From positions 62,001 through 126,000 of the forward strand of contig JADNRX010000026.1 of the NCBI GenBank assembly GCA_015501595.1: a stretch of DNA of 64,000 nt. The letters are read 5' to 3'. The notes beneath the pieces were generated by a model, which was not told the origin of the DNA, searched no databases, and saw only the letters and a program-made list of their open reading frames with translations. Of this stretch, positions 45,030 to 56,743 are shown piece by piece. This DNA is from Hymenopellis radicata. Its lineage: Eukaryota > Basidiomycota > Agaricomycetes > Agaricales > Physalacriaceae. Numbering within the stretch: position 1 is the first letter of the stretch; the number at the start of each line of letters is the position of its first letter. The translations under genes were made by a program, and so were the position numbers.

Positions 45030-46422
45030 TTACTTGAGGCATGTTTCTTCCTTAAACTCGTTATAAATCCTTCGATTGAATTTGCGCTACTAATCGTAAG
45101 CGAAATGCTCAAGAGGACTTTGTAAAGAAACATGCCTCTTGCTTTCGAACCTTCTCTTGGTATAAATGGTTTTGATGGATCAAGAAGTGGTCGGATAGGA
45201 CATAAAATGAGACTCCTGACAGGTACATCTCATACAGACAAGCAGCCTTGTTACCGCCGTAACCAACAAATCGTTCATCACACCTAAAGAGAGAATGAGT
45301 TAGGCCGCTGGTGATGTAAACTATGCTCAACCAAGGAGGCCCGTCGGCCTTGAAAACGACGTAAGGCTCATAGGCAGGTTGATATTGCGTCACTTTGTAA
45401 ACTTCGCCTGGCTTTGCTGCGTAGAACTTTTCGTAGTCTGTGCTGTTGTGTCCGACTTCCCAGGCAGAATGGAACATTGCGATTTTCTTGGACTTGATGA
45501 GCGGAAGTAAAGTCTGATGCAACTAAGCTAGAGCAGCAGCCATGAAAGTCCCGAGAACGTACAGCTTTGTCGAGAGGGAAAGCGGTGTAGTCCGTCCCTT
45601 CGTTGTGAACAGTATATTCGAAGGCAGGGAGAACGAACGCGGCCTGTCCAGTCTTGAGTTTATCCATAATAGGCTTGCTCCTTCGAATGGCAGAACGAAA
45701 GTTTGTGCAGAGGTAAAAGTCAATGTCGAGCATCATGACATAGTCGGTGCGAGCAAAAAGACGTGCGATGTTTCTCCAGGTGTTCAATTGCCGGTCGAAG
45801 GAGTCGATGACAAGATGGACGTCGACAAAGAGAGACATACTAAGCGAAGAAGAATACAAGGAGTGCAAAGCATCAAGTGAGTCTTGAACGTGAGTTGTTC
45901 TGTCGATGTGAAGAGTTACAGAGATGGGACCTGTCGCAGGACGTTAGTGTACGCCACTGACCATGTCAAATACGCGCCTTGATATCGTTCCACAAGACGA
46001 GCAAAAACTTGGAATCTGTCGCTCGTGATTAGAGTGGTAATAGTGATATCCTCCTTCTCAAAGTCTTGAGAAGCTCTGTAGAAATACGGGATGATCGTGC
46101 TGGGAGTGTAGGACGAGGAGAAGGCCTTTGACACAAACAGGGACTCGCTCATCGCGTAAACATCGTCTCTGGACGTGTCCCAGGATGTTTCCAGCGACTT
46201 CAGGCTTTCGGAGTGCAAATAAGCAGTCCAATTGTCGAATTTTGGCTGTACTGGGACGATTCGGCGCTCTGCCTGCGAAAAACGCCTTGGGACGAGAACG
46301 GAATAGCCGTGCTGCAGAGGGCCGATAACGAAGTAATTGGTGGTGTAGAGAAGGGCAGACGCGACGTAGACGACGAAAATGTTCCACAGGACCTCGCGAA
46401 CGCGTAAAAGGGCGGCTTTCAT
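45030..46422 (-). CDS. GT49-type glycosyltransferase (LARGE/B4GAT1-like)
   Basis: A type II membrane protein. A short cytosolic head is followed by one span (WNIFVVYVASALLYTTNY, about residues 13-30), then the luminal domain. Motifs are TTLITSDRFQVFARLVERY, YVMMLDIDFYLCTN with the DxD metal-binding site, AFVLPAFEY, PPWCDERFVGYGGNKA and GVSFYVLSDHFLIHQNHLY, matching the Pfam glycosyltransferase 49 family. Introns near 45945-45890, 45538-45500 and 45350-45296 keep frame. The 3' end is uncertain. Simple reading stops at 45109, but an intron with a GC donor would give VRKQE joined to RKFNRRIYNEFKEETCLK and a stop at 45030, the usual end of the family. Sugar specificity is unknown. Confidence 0.8.
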
Positions 46423-46570
46423 CGGAGTCTAAAGGCAAGTGGCACCGGCCGATCCCGATCCAATGACTTTATTTTGAACGTCCATGTTGGACAAGACTCA
46501 ACCGGACACTTCATGAGACGGCCGTCAATGAAACTGGAATTTGCGTTTTCTCTTGTCAGTTTCCGCAGAA

Positions 46571-47538
46571 ATGGCCGCGGAATCCACACTTCGACCAGTC
46601 AAACCAGACAGTACGTCTTCCTCAACTTCTAGCAGGCAGCGTTGCATTTCCTTACTCATACTGCCCAATTTAGTGAAGGAAGTTTTGAAAACCTTGAAGT
46701 TCAAGAAGACAACGCTCCCAGATAACTGCGACGTGGGAACATCAACCCCTTCCAACAATCACGCCGTCAAGAATGATGCGATCCCAGTGGATTCTGCTAT
46801 CTTTCCTCCCACTGTCATGGTCCCGGCAGCTCCGTCGGTATCTTCTGAAAAGAGTCCTCGCAAATTGCAGGAAGATGACGCTGACCAATCTCCGCGAAAG
46901 CGCAGGAAAGTCGAATCTACGCCTCAGACGCCAGCGACGCGTAGTAAGTGCACACACAAGTCCTCGCATACGTGGCTGATTTGTGCAGAATATAAAAGGC
47001 TTCCCAAGGAAGGCTGGTTTCTGCTTGACTCCGAAATTCCTCCGTCGAGTCTTGTTTGGGAACCGCGAAGAACGCCACGACAGTGGACGTCCGTAAGATA
47101 TGTCCATTCTTGCCGCCTTCCATCACTGACCGCGTGCGTACTTCCAGAGTCGTGACGAACTCTATGCTGCCGTTTCTAGTCTTAAGACAACAGTGAATGG
47201 AATCTCCATGACCAAGACCACAGAAATCATCGCTGTGGTCGACAAGGACAGCGGAATTGGGTTCTCCAATGAAGGAGACCCGTTAGTATGGAAATTAAAA
47301 ATGTCGGCGAAGTCATTGCTCTCCATGTAAGTTACACACACTGAATCAGAATTACAGAAAAAGAGGCCACGTTGGCCGGGTAGTTGCGACCTTGCCAACG
47401 ACACCTGAGGAAGCCCTGTCTCTCAGTCATATGGCTGCGGCTCCCGGTACACCGAACGTTCTTTTCGCACCCTCCCCATTCCGCCACTTGCCCGGCCATG
47501 GACCTATTACGCCTAAAGAAGTTTCCTCGGGGGAGTGA
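46571..47538 (+). CDS. Conserved nuclear-type protein of unknown function
   Basis: Starts at the Met in MAAESTLRPVKPD. Short introns start near 46611, 46945, 47095 and 47284, and all joins stay in frame. A disordered region carries SEKSPRKL and SPRKRRKVES, a likely nuclear signal. The best-ordered part reads KRLPKEGWFLLDSEIPPSSL and DELYAAVSSLKTTV. It ends ...GPITPKEVSSGE with the stop at 47536-47538. I do not recognise the family. The stop overlaps the ATG of the next gene (ATGA at 47535-47538), so the two might instead be one gene with a missed splice. Confidence 0.5.
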
Positions 47539-50383
47539 TCCATCAAGGATCCCTGCCTCCCGTCTCTGAAATAGTTAATCGCTTCCCCGGAGCGTCCCCG
47601 ATGCTAAACGGGTCGAATGGCGCGGCATTAGATATTAACGCGTCGTCTCTCAGACCTCCCGCCCAACGTGATGCTTATTTGCGGTCAATGAATCACGAAA
47701 CCTACGGAACTTTCCCTCGTCATCCTACTAAAGACGATAATGTCCTCCAGTCATTATCGGCCCCTCTGTGGGCGTCTCATGGTCATGGAGCGTCCCCGAT
47801 GCTAAACAGGTCGAGTGGCGCGGCATTGAACATCGACGCGTCGTCTCGTAGACTTCCTGCCCAACGTGATGCTTACTTGCGGTCTGAAATTAATCGCGAA
47901 ACCTATGGAACTTTCCCTCGTCATCCTACTAAAGACGACAATGTCCTCCAGTCATTATCGGCCCCTCCGTGGGCGTCTCATGGTTATGTATCGAACGCCA
48001 CGAATAGGTCTACCACAGGGCGTCCCGATATGGGTTCCCAGAGGCCTTCTGCATATTCGAATCCCTACCGGCCGACCTTTCTGACTGCTAGCCACAACCG
48101 TGGTTCTGCTGACCAAAACCTCATGAATTTTCCGAATGACGGGGTGGTTGTGAAGGCTCACGACGCTGGGGACAGTGGCGATGTCGGATGTATTCATCTA
48201 ATACCGGCTCCAGCATTTCATGGGATGCCTCCTCCCCGAAACCCGTACGTAGATCATGATGCCTACAGTGACTACTTCGGTAATCTATGGGTGGAGGGGC
48301 CTGAGGCCTGTAATTCCGGGAGACCGTATGGGACACCCTCAACGTACGAACAACGAACTCCGGAAGCTCTTGTCAATCAGTTGGCCTACTCAGTACATCG
48401 TCAAGTGAAGAAAGGGGTGGATGCTGCAGGACGTCTTTTTGGTACGTCTTTTTGGTTTGTAATGTGTTCCCAATTTGACCTTCTCTTCATGTCAGAAATA
48501 CGCGACCAAGATCTCATGAAAAGTACTCCTAATGCGGATCTGCCTGCTCATCTTAGAAAGGCAATTTCAGTTTGCGCACGCATCTTCACTTGATGGCCTC
48601 CAACACGATGCTGCAAGTAAAATAGACCATTTCGGTGATCATTCTGCGTCCTCGATAGATCTGTGTTCTGATTTCATTCCCAGGCCTAGGAGAACGAAAT
48701 GATGCATACCTTCCTCACTATGGGTATGACGCTCAACCCCCCCTCCACAGACTAGATCTTCGGGATACTCAGGCCTCAACCGCTCGGCTACTCACGACTC
48801 CTCAGACTCCCGCTCCCAGTACACTTTCCGAATGCTCTTTCACTCCTAAAGCAGAACCAACTGCCGAACCTTGTAGTTTCGAGGCAACTCCAGAGCCGCC
48901 TCCGGGTTTGGTGGATTTGCCACTCGAAGTCGATAAAATGGTTAATGCCTCGAGGTTGGGTATTCCCGTCATCGTTATCGCATCTCGGGAAGTACTAGAT
49001 GATGTCGGTCTGAAACTACCCCAAGAGTTCGGCTACACAGTTTTGGGATGCTTCGAAATTTGCTCCCAGCAGACGTTACGCGACACGACGGAGTCTGAAT
49101 ACGAGGTGTTTGAATGGCAATTCAGAATACGTTGGATGCAGGGCACTGAAGGACAATTTTTTCGTGAAGGCATTGAGCCTGAACTCATGTCTTCGCCCTG
49201 GTGGTCGGACACGAAAGAGACGGAAGTTTCTTCTGATTGTCCGGACGTTTTACCTCTGGATCTTCTAAGCGAAAGCTGCGTATCGGCGGTGGGATGGTAC
49301 TGTCATGCATGTGGGAAGATAAACCAGCAGACATTGTTCAGACATTCGAAATGCTCCAGTTCGTTCTGCAAAGTTGGTTTTTCGACTGTTCTTTCTGACT
49401 TGGAGCTGACAACGCGGCGTAGGGAAAACCAGCCCAAGTCCGACCTACAGTGACGCTTGAACAGCTGGTAACGAATCCGCAGGACAAACTTAACATGGCG
49501 AACCCCCTCTACCTTAGGGCGCCGAATAGTGGCAAGGCGTACAACATCGACTGGGAAGATGGCATGCGGACCTTCAAATATCATCTTGGCATAGACCGAT
49601 TGAGGAGCAGGCTATCTGTAGTCACGTCTTTAACGGGAGTTCAAATGAGTTCCAGGAAGAGGTCACAGACCTTTTCTATGACATACAAACAGAAGTCGAG
49701 CTCGTGTTAGATGGTGAGCGATGCCACATTCACTCGATTGGGCAGGGTTCTTCATTATTTATAGGCGTATTCTTCCAATGCACAATTACTCCCTCCGATT
49801 GGGATTCCGCATCGACGAGCGTAAAGAACGCTCGCGAATGGATGCTTCATATGGGCCACACATATAGTGACCTACCGAATCCCGAGACTACGATCAAGAT
49901 TACTTCACTTTCGATCTTCGCCTGGTGGAGGGAAGGAAGTAGAAAGGTTCGTGTCCCTCTCTGTGGCGCAGAGCGTACGTTGACAGCGCTGTCTGGTAGA
50001 CATCACAACCTCTCTTAGCCAAATCTCACCCTGTTGTGGTGGCGTGCCTGGGTCAAGCCATCACATTCACATTAAAGAGGGTTGCTCGCATAGCGGGAAA
50101 AGAAGCGGTAAAGAGTCCAGCCAAACGAACTGGAAAGGCCCAGAAGCAAGCGACGATGTTGTTAACGTTAGACGGCGGCGAAGCGGACTTGAACACTCCT
50201 TCCAAGGACAAGGAACCATTGCAACATGATGTCGTAATTAGCATGGTCCATGGAGATGTGCTGGTTCTTGGTGGCGGTGATTACGAGGTGAGTATCGCCG
50301 ATGCATCGTTTACAGTTCTTGATTATCATTCTCAGTATCAGCTGAAGCGCCACGGTGCTGGAATCAGTAAGTGTTCTCTTTAA
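47535..50383 (+). CDS. Zinc-ribbon protein with AlkB-like C-terminal region
   Basis: The N-terminal ~330 residues are disordered and contain a duplicated ~66-residue unit. After introns near 48441-48496 and 48560-48683 come VDLPLEVDKMVNASR and SRLGIPVIVIASREVLDD, then a zinc ribbon, WYCHACGKINQQTLFRHSKC plus SSSFC. Further exons give HVFNGSSNEFQEEVTDL, NAREWMLHMGHTYSDLP, AWWREGSRK, HPVVVACLGQAITFTL and MVHGDVLVLGGGDYE. Ribbon plus this C-terminal arrangement is what I associate with Agaricomycete AlkB-like (2-oxoglutarate dioxygenase fold) proteins. The iron-binding His-x-Asp was not found, so activity is doubtful. Exon ends between 49450 and 50040 are uncertain, and an alternative last splice would extend the gene to about 50481. 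Confidence 0.5.
47590..47988. repeat. Two tandem ~198-bp units inside a coding region
   Basis: Unit 1 (47590-47787) and unit 2 (47788-47988) both begin GAGCGTCCCCGATGCTAAAC. Unit 2 has three extra bases, so frame is kept. Each encodes about 66 residues including GASPMLN and FPRHPTKDDNVLQSLSAP. Confidence 0.93.
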
Positions 50384-50798
50384 GCTCGAGAGGCTGTCGT
50401 AGCTCATGGTTCTCAAGTTCTTATTGGGACTCAGTAAACCTCCAAGTCTATCCTTATACTATCTTTATTGTCTTCCTGTAGCAACGGACGTCAAGTGATA
50501 CAAAATCCTAGATAACGCAGCTAAAGGTTACGTGCCACTTTAACAGCGGTCGATCCCGATGACATCGACGCGCCTGTCAGGTGCGCTCCATATACCATTG
50601 ACCCAGTAACCCCCTGATGCCAGCCGTCTCTGTACGTGAATAACGCGAATTCCGATGTGAATACAAAGATCGTTTCGCCCGCAGACGAATGAGTCGTGAA
50701 CTGTCATGAATAACCAGATCATTTCCGCCCTACCCCTGCCGCTCCGGGAACACAGACATGCCTCTGGAGCATAGAGAATTCGTGCCTAGCTCCTTCGC
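50384..50798. other. Convergent intergenic region
   Basis: Between the end of the zinc-ribbon gene and the stop of the ubiquitin-fold gene. It may include a last exon of the former (up to about 50481). Otherwise featureless. Confidence 0.45.
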
Positions 50799-51588
50799 TT
50801 AGCATATAACACAGCAGCACACGACCTCCTCCTCGCCCTTCTTCGACAGATCGTCTGCAAGCGCGCCGGGACGGATGGACATGTGTACTATTGTTGGAGG
50901 TGCATCAATTGGAAAAAATGCGCCTGCGAGAAAACGTAAGAAATAGGTCTGTCAATCACAACATGTGGGCCTTACCCTTGAGAATATCTTCGTCTTGCAG
51001 GACCTTGCCGAGATGGAGGATTCTCAGGAATGACGGGGCAGGTGGTCGCTCGTCCTGCCAGTCTGATGAAAAGAAGAAGATGGGTACATGAGGCCGATGG
51101 GCGAAGAACAAGAACGAACCTCCAGGCCAGGTGTTCCAGACCAGCTCCTTCACACGACCGACAGTGTATGTAGGATCGAAGTTCATCGTCCGCCGACGGC
51201 CGGAGACAAGAAGGAAAGTGAGGCTTATTTGCGGTGTGCGAGGGATCTCTCCTGCTGGTTCGTCTGCTCGCTCGACTTCCGCGACTTGGGTTGGGTAGGC
51301 ATCGACTTGGTCATCTGTCATTGTGTCCACGCGAGTGTAGCTGGTGCGCGCGCTAGCTGATACACTGTATCCGCCTATGTCCGACAATGAAATGAGTTCT
51401 GCTTTCGGTTAGAGTTTTAGAAAAGACTCACCTTCGCCGTATACGTTGTATCCAATAGTACTTGCACGTCGAGAGATGGGGAGAAGTGATGATGGGTGTT
51501 CGGGTGAATCAAATGTGACCGCAGTTGCGGGTCTTGAAGGGAGGGTAGTTGATGGTCGGTCTGCGGTGGTCAGGGTAGGGGTGTCCAT
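50799..51588 (-). CDS. Membrane-anchored ubiquitin-fold protein (UBL3/MUB type)
   Basis: Ubiquitin-like domain: LTFLLVSGRRRTMNF, TVGRVKELVWNTWPG, then across an intron DWQDERPPAPSFLRILHLG and LQDEDILKG. The C-terminus, recovered after the last intron (about 50987 to 50938), is EEEVVCCCVIC, a CaaX prenylation box preceded by extra cysteines that could be palmitoylated. This is the organisation of UBL3/MUB proteins, which are lipid-anchored at membranes and guide E2 enzymes or vesicle cargo rather than being conjugated. The first ~90 residues are disordered and Ser/Thr/Pro-rich, starting MDTPTLTTADRP. Three introns, all in frame. No di-Gly end, as expected for this family. Confidence 0.85.
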
Positions 51589-53343
51589 TGAGTTCGTCGG
51601 AGTCGACGGCTGAGTAACCGTTGTTATAGGATGTGGTGGTCGTGAAAGAGTGAGCTCGAAGATCAGCTTAAGACCCAACTTTTTAGCTTCCGCAAGACTG
51701 GATCGACCCCTGGCACGTGGTGATGTCCACCATCTTGTGTTCCGTAGACCATAGCGGCAAAGCTGGCAAAGCGCTCGCTGCAAATTCGTTCCAGCCGATT
51801 TGACGTCCGTAAAGACTGAAAGTAAGCAGTGTCAACCGTTTGTGGTCCGATGCAAAGCCGAGTAAATGCAAGCTGCACAGCTCGAATTCAACACAGCTTC
51901 AATGCAGGTTCGCCCATACGGGGTTAGTCCCCGCATTCGGGTACTACCTCCCAGAGCCTCGTTCTCTATGTCGGCATTTGTCCTTACACAATGGATCACC
52001 ACCATACAGCGGAACGGGGAGAACCCCATATCTTCTCTATAGTAATGCGGAGAATTTGACACCGTTTCGGACTGGAGCGCTCGACCGTTGATAAGGCAAG
52101 CTTCGTGCGAGACGGAGCGAGTGACGGTTGAATGCCTGTCACTATAGCATACCGAGGGCAGCGTCTTGAAAGCGGTTACTTTCCGAATTACGACTGCTTT
52201 CATTTACAAACTTTAAAACCTTCAAGGACGTCGACTCGGACGCCACTACGGATGTCATGGCGGGATCAATGCATTACTGAAACGCACCAAAAATTCCAAC
52301 AGTCATGGTGTGGCACTCTCTAGTAAGTGTTGCATCGAATGTCCTGTTCGAGTTGAAGCCACCAATTCATCACATACAGACGCCCACAATACAACACAAA
52401 CGTCGATCAAAGTCGGAGGCAATGAAAGCTTCGATCCTATGGTTGGCGAGCTGATCTCTGTCTACCTGAGCACAATCTGTACATCCAAATAAAGCAGACG
52501 ACCAAGCACGGTATGGCCAGCTGTCTAACGTCGATTACTGGCATGTGGTTGATCATGAATCTTGAATGAGCTTGCCGTGCAATCGATAGTGCAATGGATC
52601 ATTCTCGCATTCAAGGCGCTCGTCAAGGATTGTATGCATGTACTGGTTGCGCAGGCATCTCTACCGGACAGCGCGCGGGCTTGGACGGCGTTTACTACTA
52701 AGGCGGGTATAAGCGGGCGAAAGGCGGAATCAAGCGGAGACACATTTTGCAGCTGCTTTTTGAGAACTAGAGTACGTACAAGCCCAACTACTTATCAAGT
52801 GTACACTTTAACGCCTGTCAGTATTATCCATCGTCCAAAGAACTTGAAGGAGACGCAGGCACACGACTTGGACACGTGTATATGTTGGCGCCATATCTGG
52901 CTATTTATATTTCGGGCCTGATCCGGTACTGATCCGGTCGCTACCCGATATCTTGAACACGAAACATCATGCACTCAGCACTGACGGCAAGTTGAGCAAC
53001 AGTTGTCCAGAGCTCAACCGCGTATCGATGCACGACGCGCAACGCTCATAAAGCAATAAATTATTGAATAAACGGCTAGCCCAGGCCGGCATCACCAAAT
53101 GACAGCGGCACTGGTCTGCGCGCTCTCTTCCGCGCCGACTCCTGTCCCGCCAAGCCTGAATGGACTCTCTCGGCCCTTTGATCTTGTGTACACAGGCTCA
53201 TCCCCAGTAACCACTGCCTGTTTATACACCATCACCTTTGCTCTTTTTTTCTAACTTATTCAGACTTATTCTTTCTTCTCCGGCGGGCTTTTTGGATCGC
53301 ACAAACTCATCTACACGATCACGGAAGCATTTAGCTTGGACGC
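51589..53343. other. 1.75-kb intergenic region
   Basis: Many short frames on both strands, none with a known motif or a workable exon chain. The right end, rich in pyrimidine runs (CTTTGCTCTTTTTTTC near 53240), probably includes the promoter of the GH105-like gene. Confidence 0.5.
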
Positions 53344-54860
53344 ATGAACGCCCTCAGCATCCTCGCGGCGTTGCTCTCTTCTTCGCCCGCCTTTGATCCA
53401 TTCCCCTTCTCCACGAGCGGGGCCTCCTCCTTCGCTTTAGCCTCGTCTAACCAGAACAACGCGCTCGCATTTGCGTCTGGAGGCGGCTTCAACATATCTG
53501 GTGCTGCGGCACTATGTGCTTCACTTCCAACTCATTCTTGGGAGTACGGTGCAGCAACTTTGGCGCTCCTTGAACTCTACACGCCCTGGGCTTCTGTCTA
53601 TGGCATGAAAGACGGCGCTTGGAATATCCAGGTTGACGTTGCGAACGTGCGTATCCACAGCAGTTCACCGTTTCAACGGGGATGCTGACTTCGGCTTGTT
53701 ACCCGCCTTTTCTGATAGACGCCCGCCACGGTCTCGGCTCTCTCATGGATCGTTCCGAATGAGGGGGGAGGTGCCAATGCACTTATCGATGGCGAAGGAA
53801 GTACCGGAGATCCAGCGAGTCTCGGTATCCTGGCATGGATGATTGGCAAGTATCCAGGCTACGAGGTACCCCCAAATGATCCTTGAAATCGTGTCTATAC
53901 TCATCCGTCTTCAGCTTTACGCGACTGTAACCGAACAAACTATAACTTATCTCATGACTGGAGCGCCACGCTACGACAATGGTGCCATAAGCCATCGGGC
54001 AGACGTCGCAGAGCTTTGGTAAAGTTCACCGCACATTTTGGTTCCTCATATGTATTAATTATGGTTGCGTTAGGGCGGACTTCATGTATATGGCACCTCC
54101 GTTCCTCGCTTTTTACGGTGCCGATACTCAAAACGCGTCTTTAATTTACGAAGGCTATAATCAGTGCAAACTGTATCGCGAAGTCTTACAGTCTACGGGA
54201 ACGGGCGCATGGTCACACATCATTGGGCCTCAGAGTTATGATCCAGGCCACTGGTCTACAGGGAACGGCTGGGCCGCTGCTGGGATGTCAAGAGTGCTTG
54301 CGACGATAAAAGCTTCTGGTGTTGCCACCTGGGAAGGGCAAGATGCGACATGGTGGGCGAGCGCAGAAACCGATCTTCTAGGATGGATCACCGAGATTTT
54401 GGACGCTGTGGTGGGCAGCCAACTCGATAATGGTCTCGTCAAAAATTACCTCGACACGGACGGGTCTGTTGCGTCGGAACAGACGTTTGGCGAGATATCT
54501 GGCTCATCCGCTATTGCGAGTGTGATCTATCGTCTGGCGCCCTCCCTATCGGCTTCGTACATCACCTGGGCTGATGGCATCCGCGCGGTACTTGGCGGAG
54601 TCGACGAGGCTACGGGTGAATGGTTCGTCAGCCAAGAAGGACGCGCGAGCCCCGCCATCGATCCTTTGGCTTGGGGTGGCAACGCTGTGGAGGAGAGCCC
54701 GGAAGGCCAAGCGTTTGTGGTTATGATGTATAGCGCTTGGCGCGACTGTGTATTATCAGGGCATTGTTCCCTATATGGCGGCCTGCTGGACGACGGTGAA
54801 ACGCAGAAGAGAGACACAGTGCATGGGTCGGACGCGCACCGACGAAGAAGAAACCATTGA
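53344..54860 (+). CDS. GH105-like six-hairpin glycosidase, secreted
   Basis: Family members hydrolyse unsaturated galacturonyl or rhamnogalacturonyl oligomers from pectin. A signal peptide is likely (MNALSILAALLSSSPAF). The (alpha/alpha)6 barrel is spread over four exons; introns start near 53650, 53866 and 54019. Motifs: HSWEYGAATLALLELY, NGAISHRADVAELW joined across the third intron to ADFMYMAPPFLAFYG, and HWSTGNGWAAAGMSRVL, the usual W-x-T-G-N-G-W signature. The C-terminus ends in a basic tail (HRRRRNH), which is odd for a secreted enzyme but follows the catalytic domain. Extracellular location and substrate are inferred from the family. Confidence 0.8.
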
Positions 54861-55220
54861 AGAATACCCCTATGGCTCATGACCATGACATTTTCGTATT
54901 TATCAATTCAACTTACCCCCACCCTCGTTCGATATTTATGTTACTTATTTATCCAGTACGTCGTTGGCCTGCTGTGCGCGCTCTCGCCTCTCTTAGCTGG
55001 AGGTTATTATCGACGAGTGGCTGGTCTGTGCTCGTACTTCTTGTACCACGATTTAGTTACAGTAGTACGTAGATTATTTGTACCCACAATTGTAGGTTGT
55101 TCAAACTAGTGTGCCACCCCGGTAGTACAGTACATAGCGGAAGTCGTGTTACAACATTTGTGAACGAGATATGTTTCGAGGAGTATGAGTATGAGTATGA
55201 GTATGAGTCGGGGCTGTGAC
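54861..55220. repeat. Convergent intergenic region with (GAGTAT)n
   Basis: Between two convergent genes. It includes a (GAGTAT) array of about 4.5 units at 55181-55207. No coding features. Confidence 0.6.
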
Positions 55221-56315
55221 TTATAGTTTACCACTTTCTCCCCTGATGACTCCAAAGACTCGTTCAGCAACTTGTCGTGAAGCTTCAGTTAAGACACCGT
55301 ATAGCGCATCGGCTATGTCTTTATTTTGTCTGATGGAGGTGAAATGTTGACCGGTCAACTTGGATTTCCTGAAAACAAAAACTTGAGGACGGGAAAGTGA
55401 TCAAAGATCGAACTTACACATCTTCAACTGGATCTGTCAATATAAGATGCACACCCGTCCCAATTGGGAAGACCATCGACTCCCAATTGGAGTATTTTTT
55501 GTCGCGTAGTTGATCTTGATGTCGCTTCGAAGCGCGCATTCGAACTGTCCCGGTCTCCGTGCGTACAAGGGCATGATCCTTTGGCTTTGGTCAACTTCCA
55601 TCATCCTACGTGAAGAGCGGTTCAAAGACTCACAACAAAGTTATCCGCCATCGCAGGGTCCATCCTCTTCTTGAAGTATGCCCTCGCAGATTCCCTGCCA
55701 CGCCATTCCTCTGCGTCGTATTGTGGGGATGTCGTGAACGGATCGATCAGAATTATATTCTCAATAGGCAGCGGATCATCAGGTGAGAAGAAGTCGGGCG
55801 TAAACAGGGCAGTCGAGGCTCCCTCGTTTTCACCGATAAGCACCACGCGTTGCATATCAGCGTCCCCGAAGAAGATGGACGTCCGCAGGGCAGCGAGGGC
55901 ACCAGCATAGTCGAACGCGGCTTGGATCTTCAGCACAAGCGCTGCGATGCGGAGGGATATACCTACTGAGACGAAAGTTCTCTTGGTTGATGACACTTTC
56001 GTTTAGGTCTGCGGCAGTCCCGTGAGTCTGTGCGTCGACCGTCCAAGCTTCGACGATTTGGGCGCCACATTCCTTTCGTTCGTCAAGTTCAAACAGACGC
56101 CGTAAGAGAGGCTCGAAACGTTCCTTGTCTGGCTACTATTAGACTCTAAAGCTATTGCACCAAGGGATGCAAAACATACACATCCCAGCCCCATGTGCGA
56201 ATATCAGGACCCAACCTGCAGTGCCAGCGTGAACGCGTCGCGTGGAGGACCTGTATCTCCTTGCAGAAGTAACGAGGCATTGAGACGTGGAGATTGTATA
56301 CGTTTCCGAGAACAT
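55221..56315 (-). CDS. Alpha/beta-hydrolase-like protein with Asn at nucleophile elbow
   Basis: Exons run from MFSETYTISTSQCL at 56315 to the stop at 55221 (...VIRGESGKL). The oxyanion-hole strand reads VLIFAHGAGM (HGAG). KERFEPLLRRLFELDERK follows, then IVEAWTVDAQTHG, an alpha/beta-hydrolase pattern seen in fungal toxin-biosynthesis-type hydrolases. The nucleophile elbow, normally G-x-S-x-G, reads VVLIGENEGAST, so Ser is replaced by Asn (AAC). The Asp strand may be NIILIDPF. Introns near 56180, 55970, 55630 and 55430 keep frame. Either the protein is catalytically inactive or the assigned elbow is not the true one. The substrate is unknown. Confidence 0.65.
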
Positions 56316-56743
56316 TGTATATGTGGGCGGCAGAGTAAGAGAAAGAGGCGTATAGTGTCAATGCGAGCTGGCGGTTATATGGGTGACGGAGAAGAAGTAA
56401 TACCCTGGGCTGAGGACACGAGCATGGGCACATAGTGCGCAGAAATGATGGAACAACATTTCCTATTGTAGGGCGGCGGTACAGAGGGTATGTGTGGGGC
56501 TCTCGTACGCTCTTTCTGGAGAGCTGTTGTGGCACTGCTCAACTTCATTTCTAACCATCAACTGTGTCAACTGCCGCTACGGTCCGGGTTGTGGTGGCGT
56601 TCGGACCGGTGACACCGATCGTCCGCGTGTCAGAAATTTACACCCTAAATTTTGGATGGAAACACCCTGGAAACGAATGTATTGAAGAACATTCTGAACA
56701 ATAATATTCGAGTTACATCCTGACAGAACTTCGTGCATGGGGC
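56316..56743. other. Intergenic, no gene recognised
   Basis: About 430 bases covering the promoter of the hydrolase gene and the 3' flank of the kinase gene. No repeat or RNA gene seen. Confidence 0.5.
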
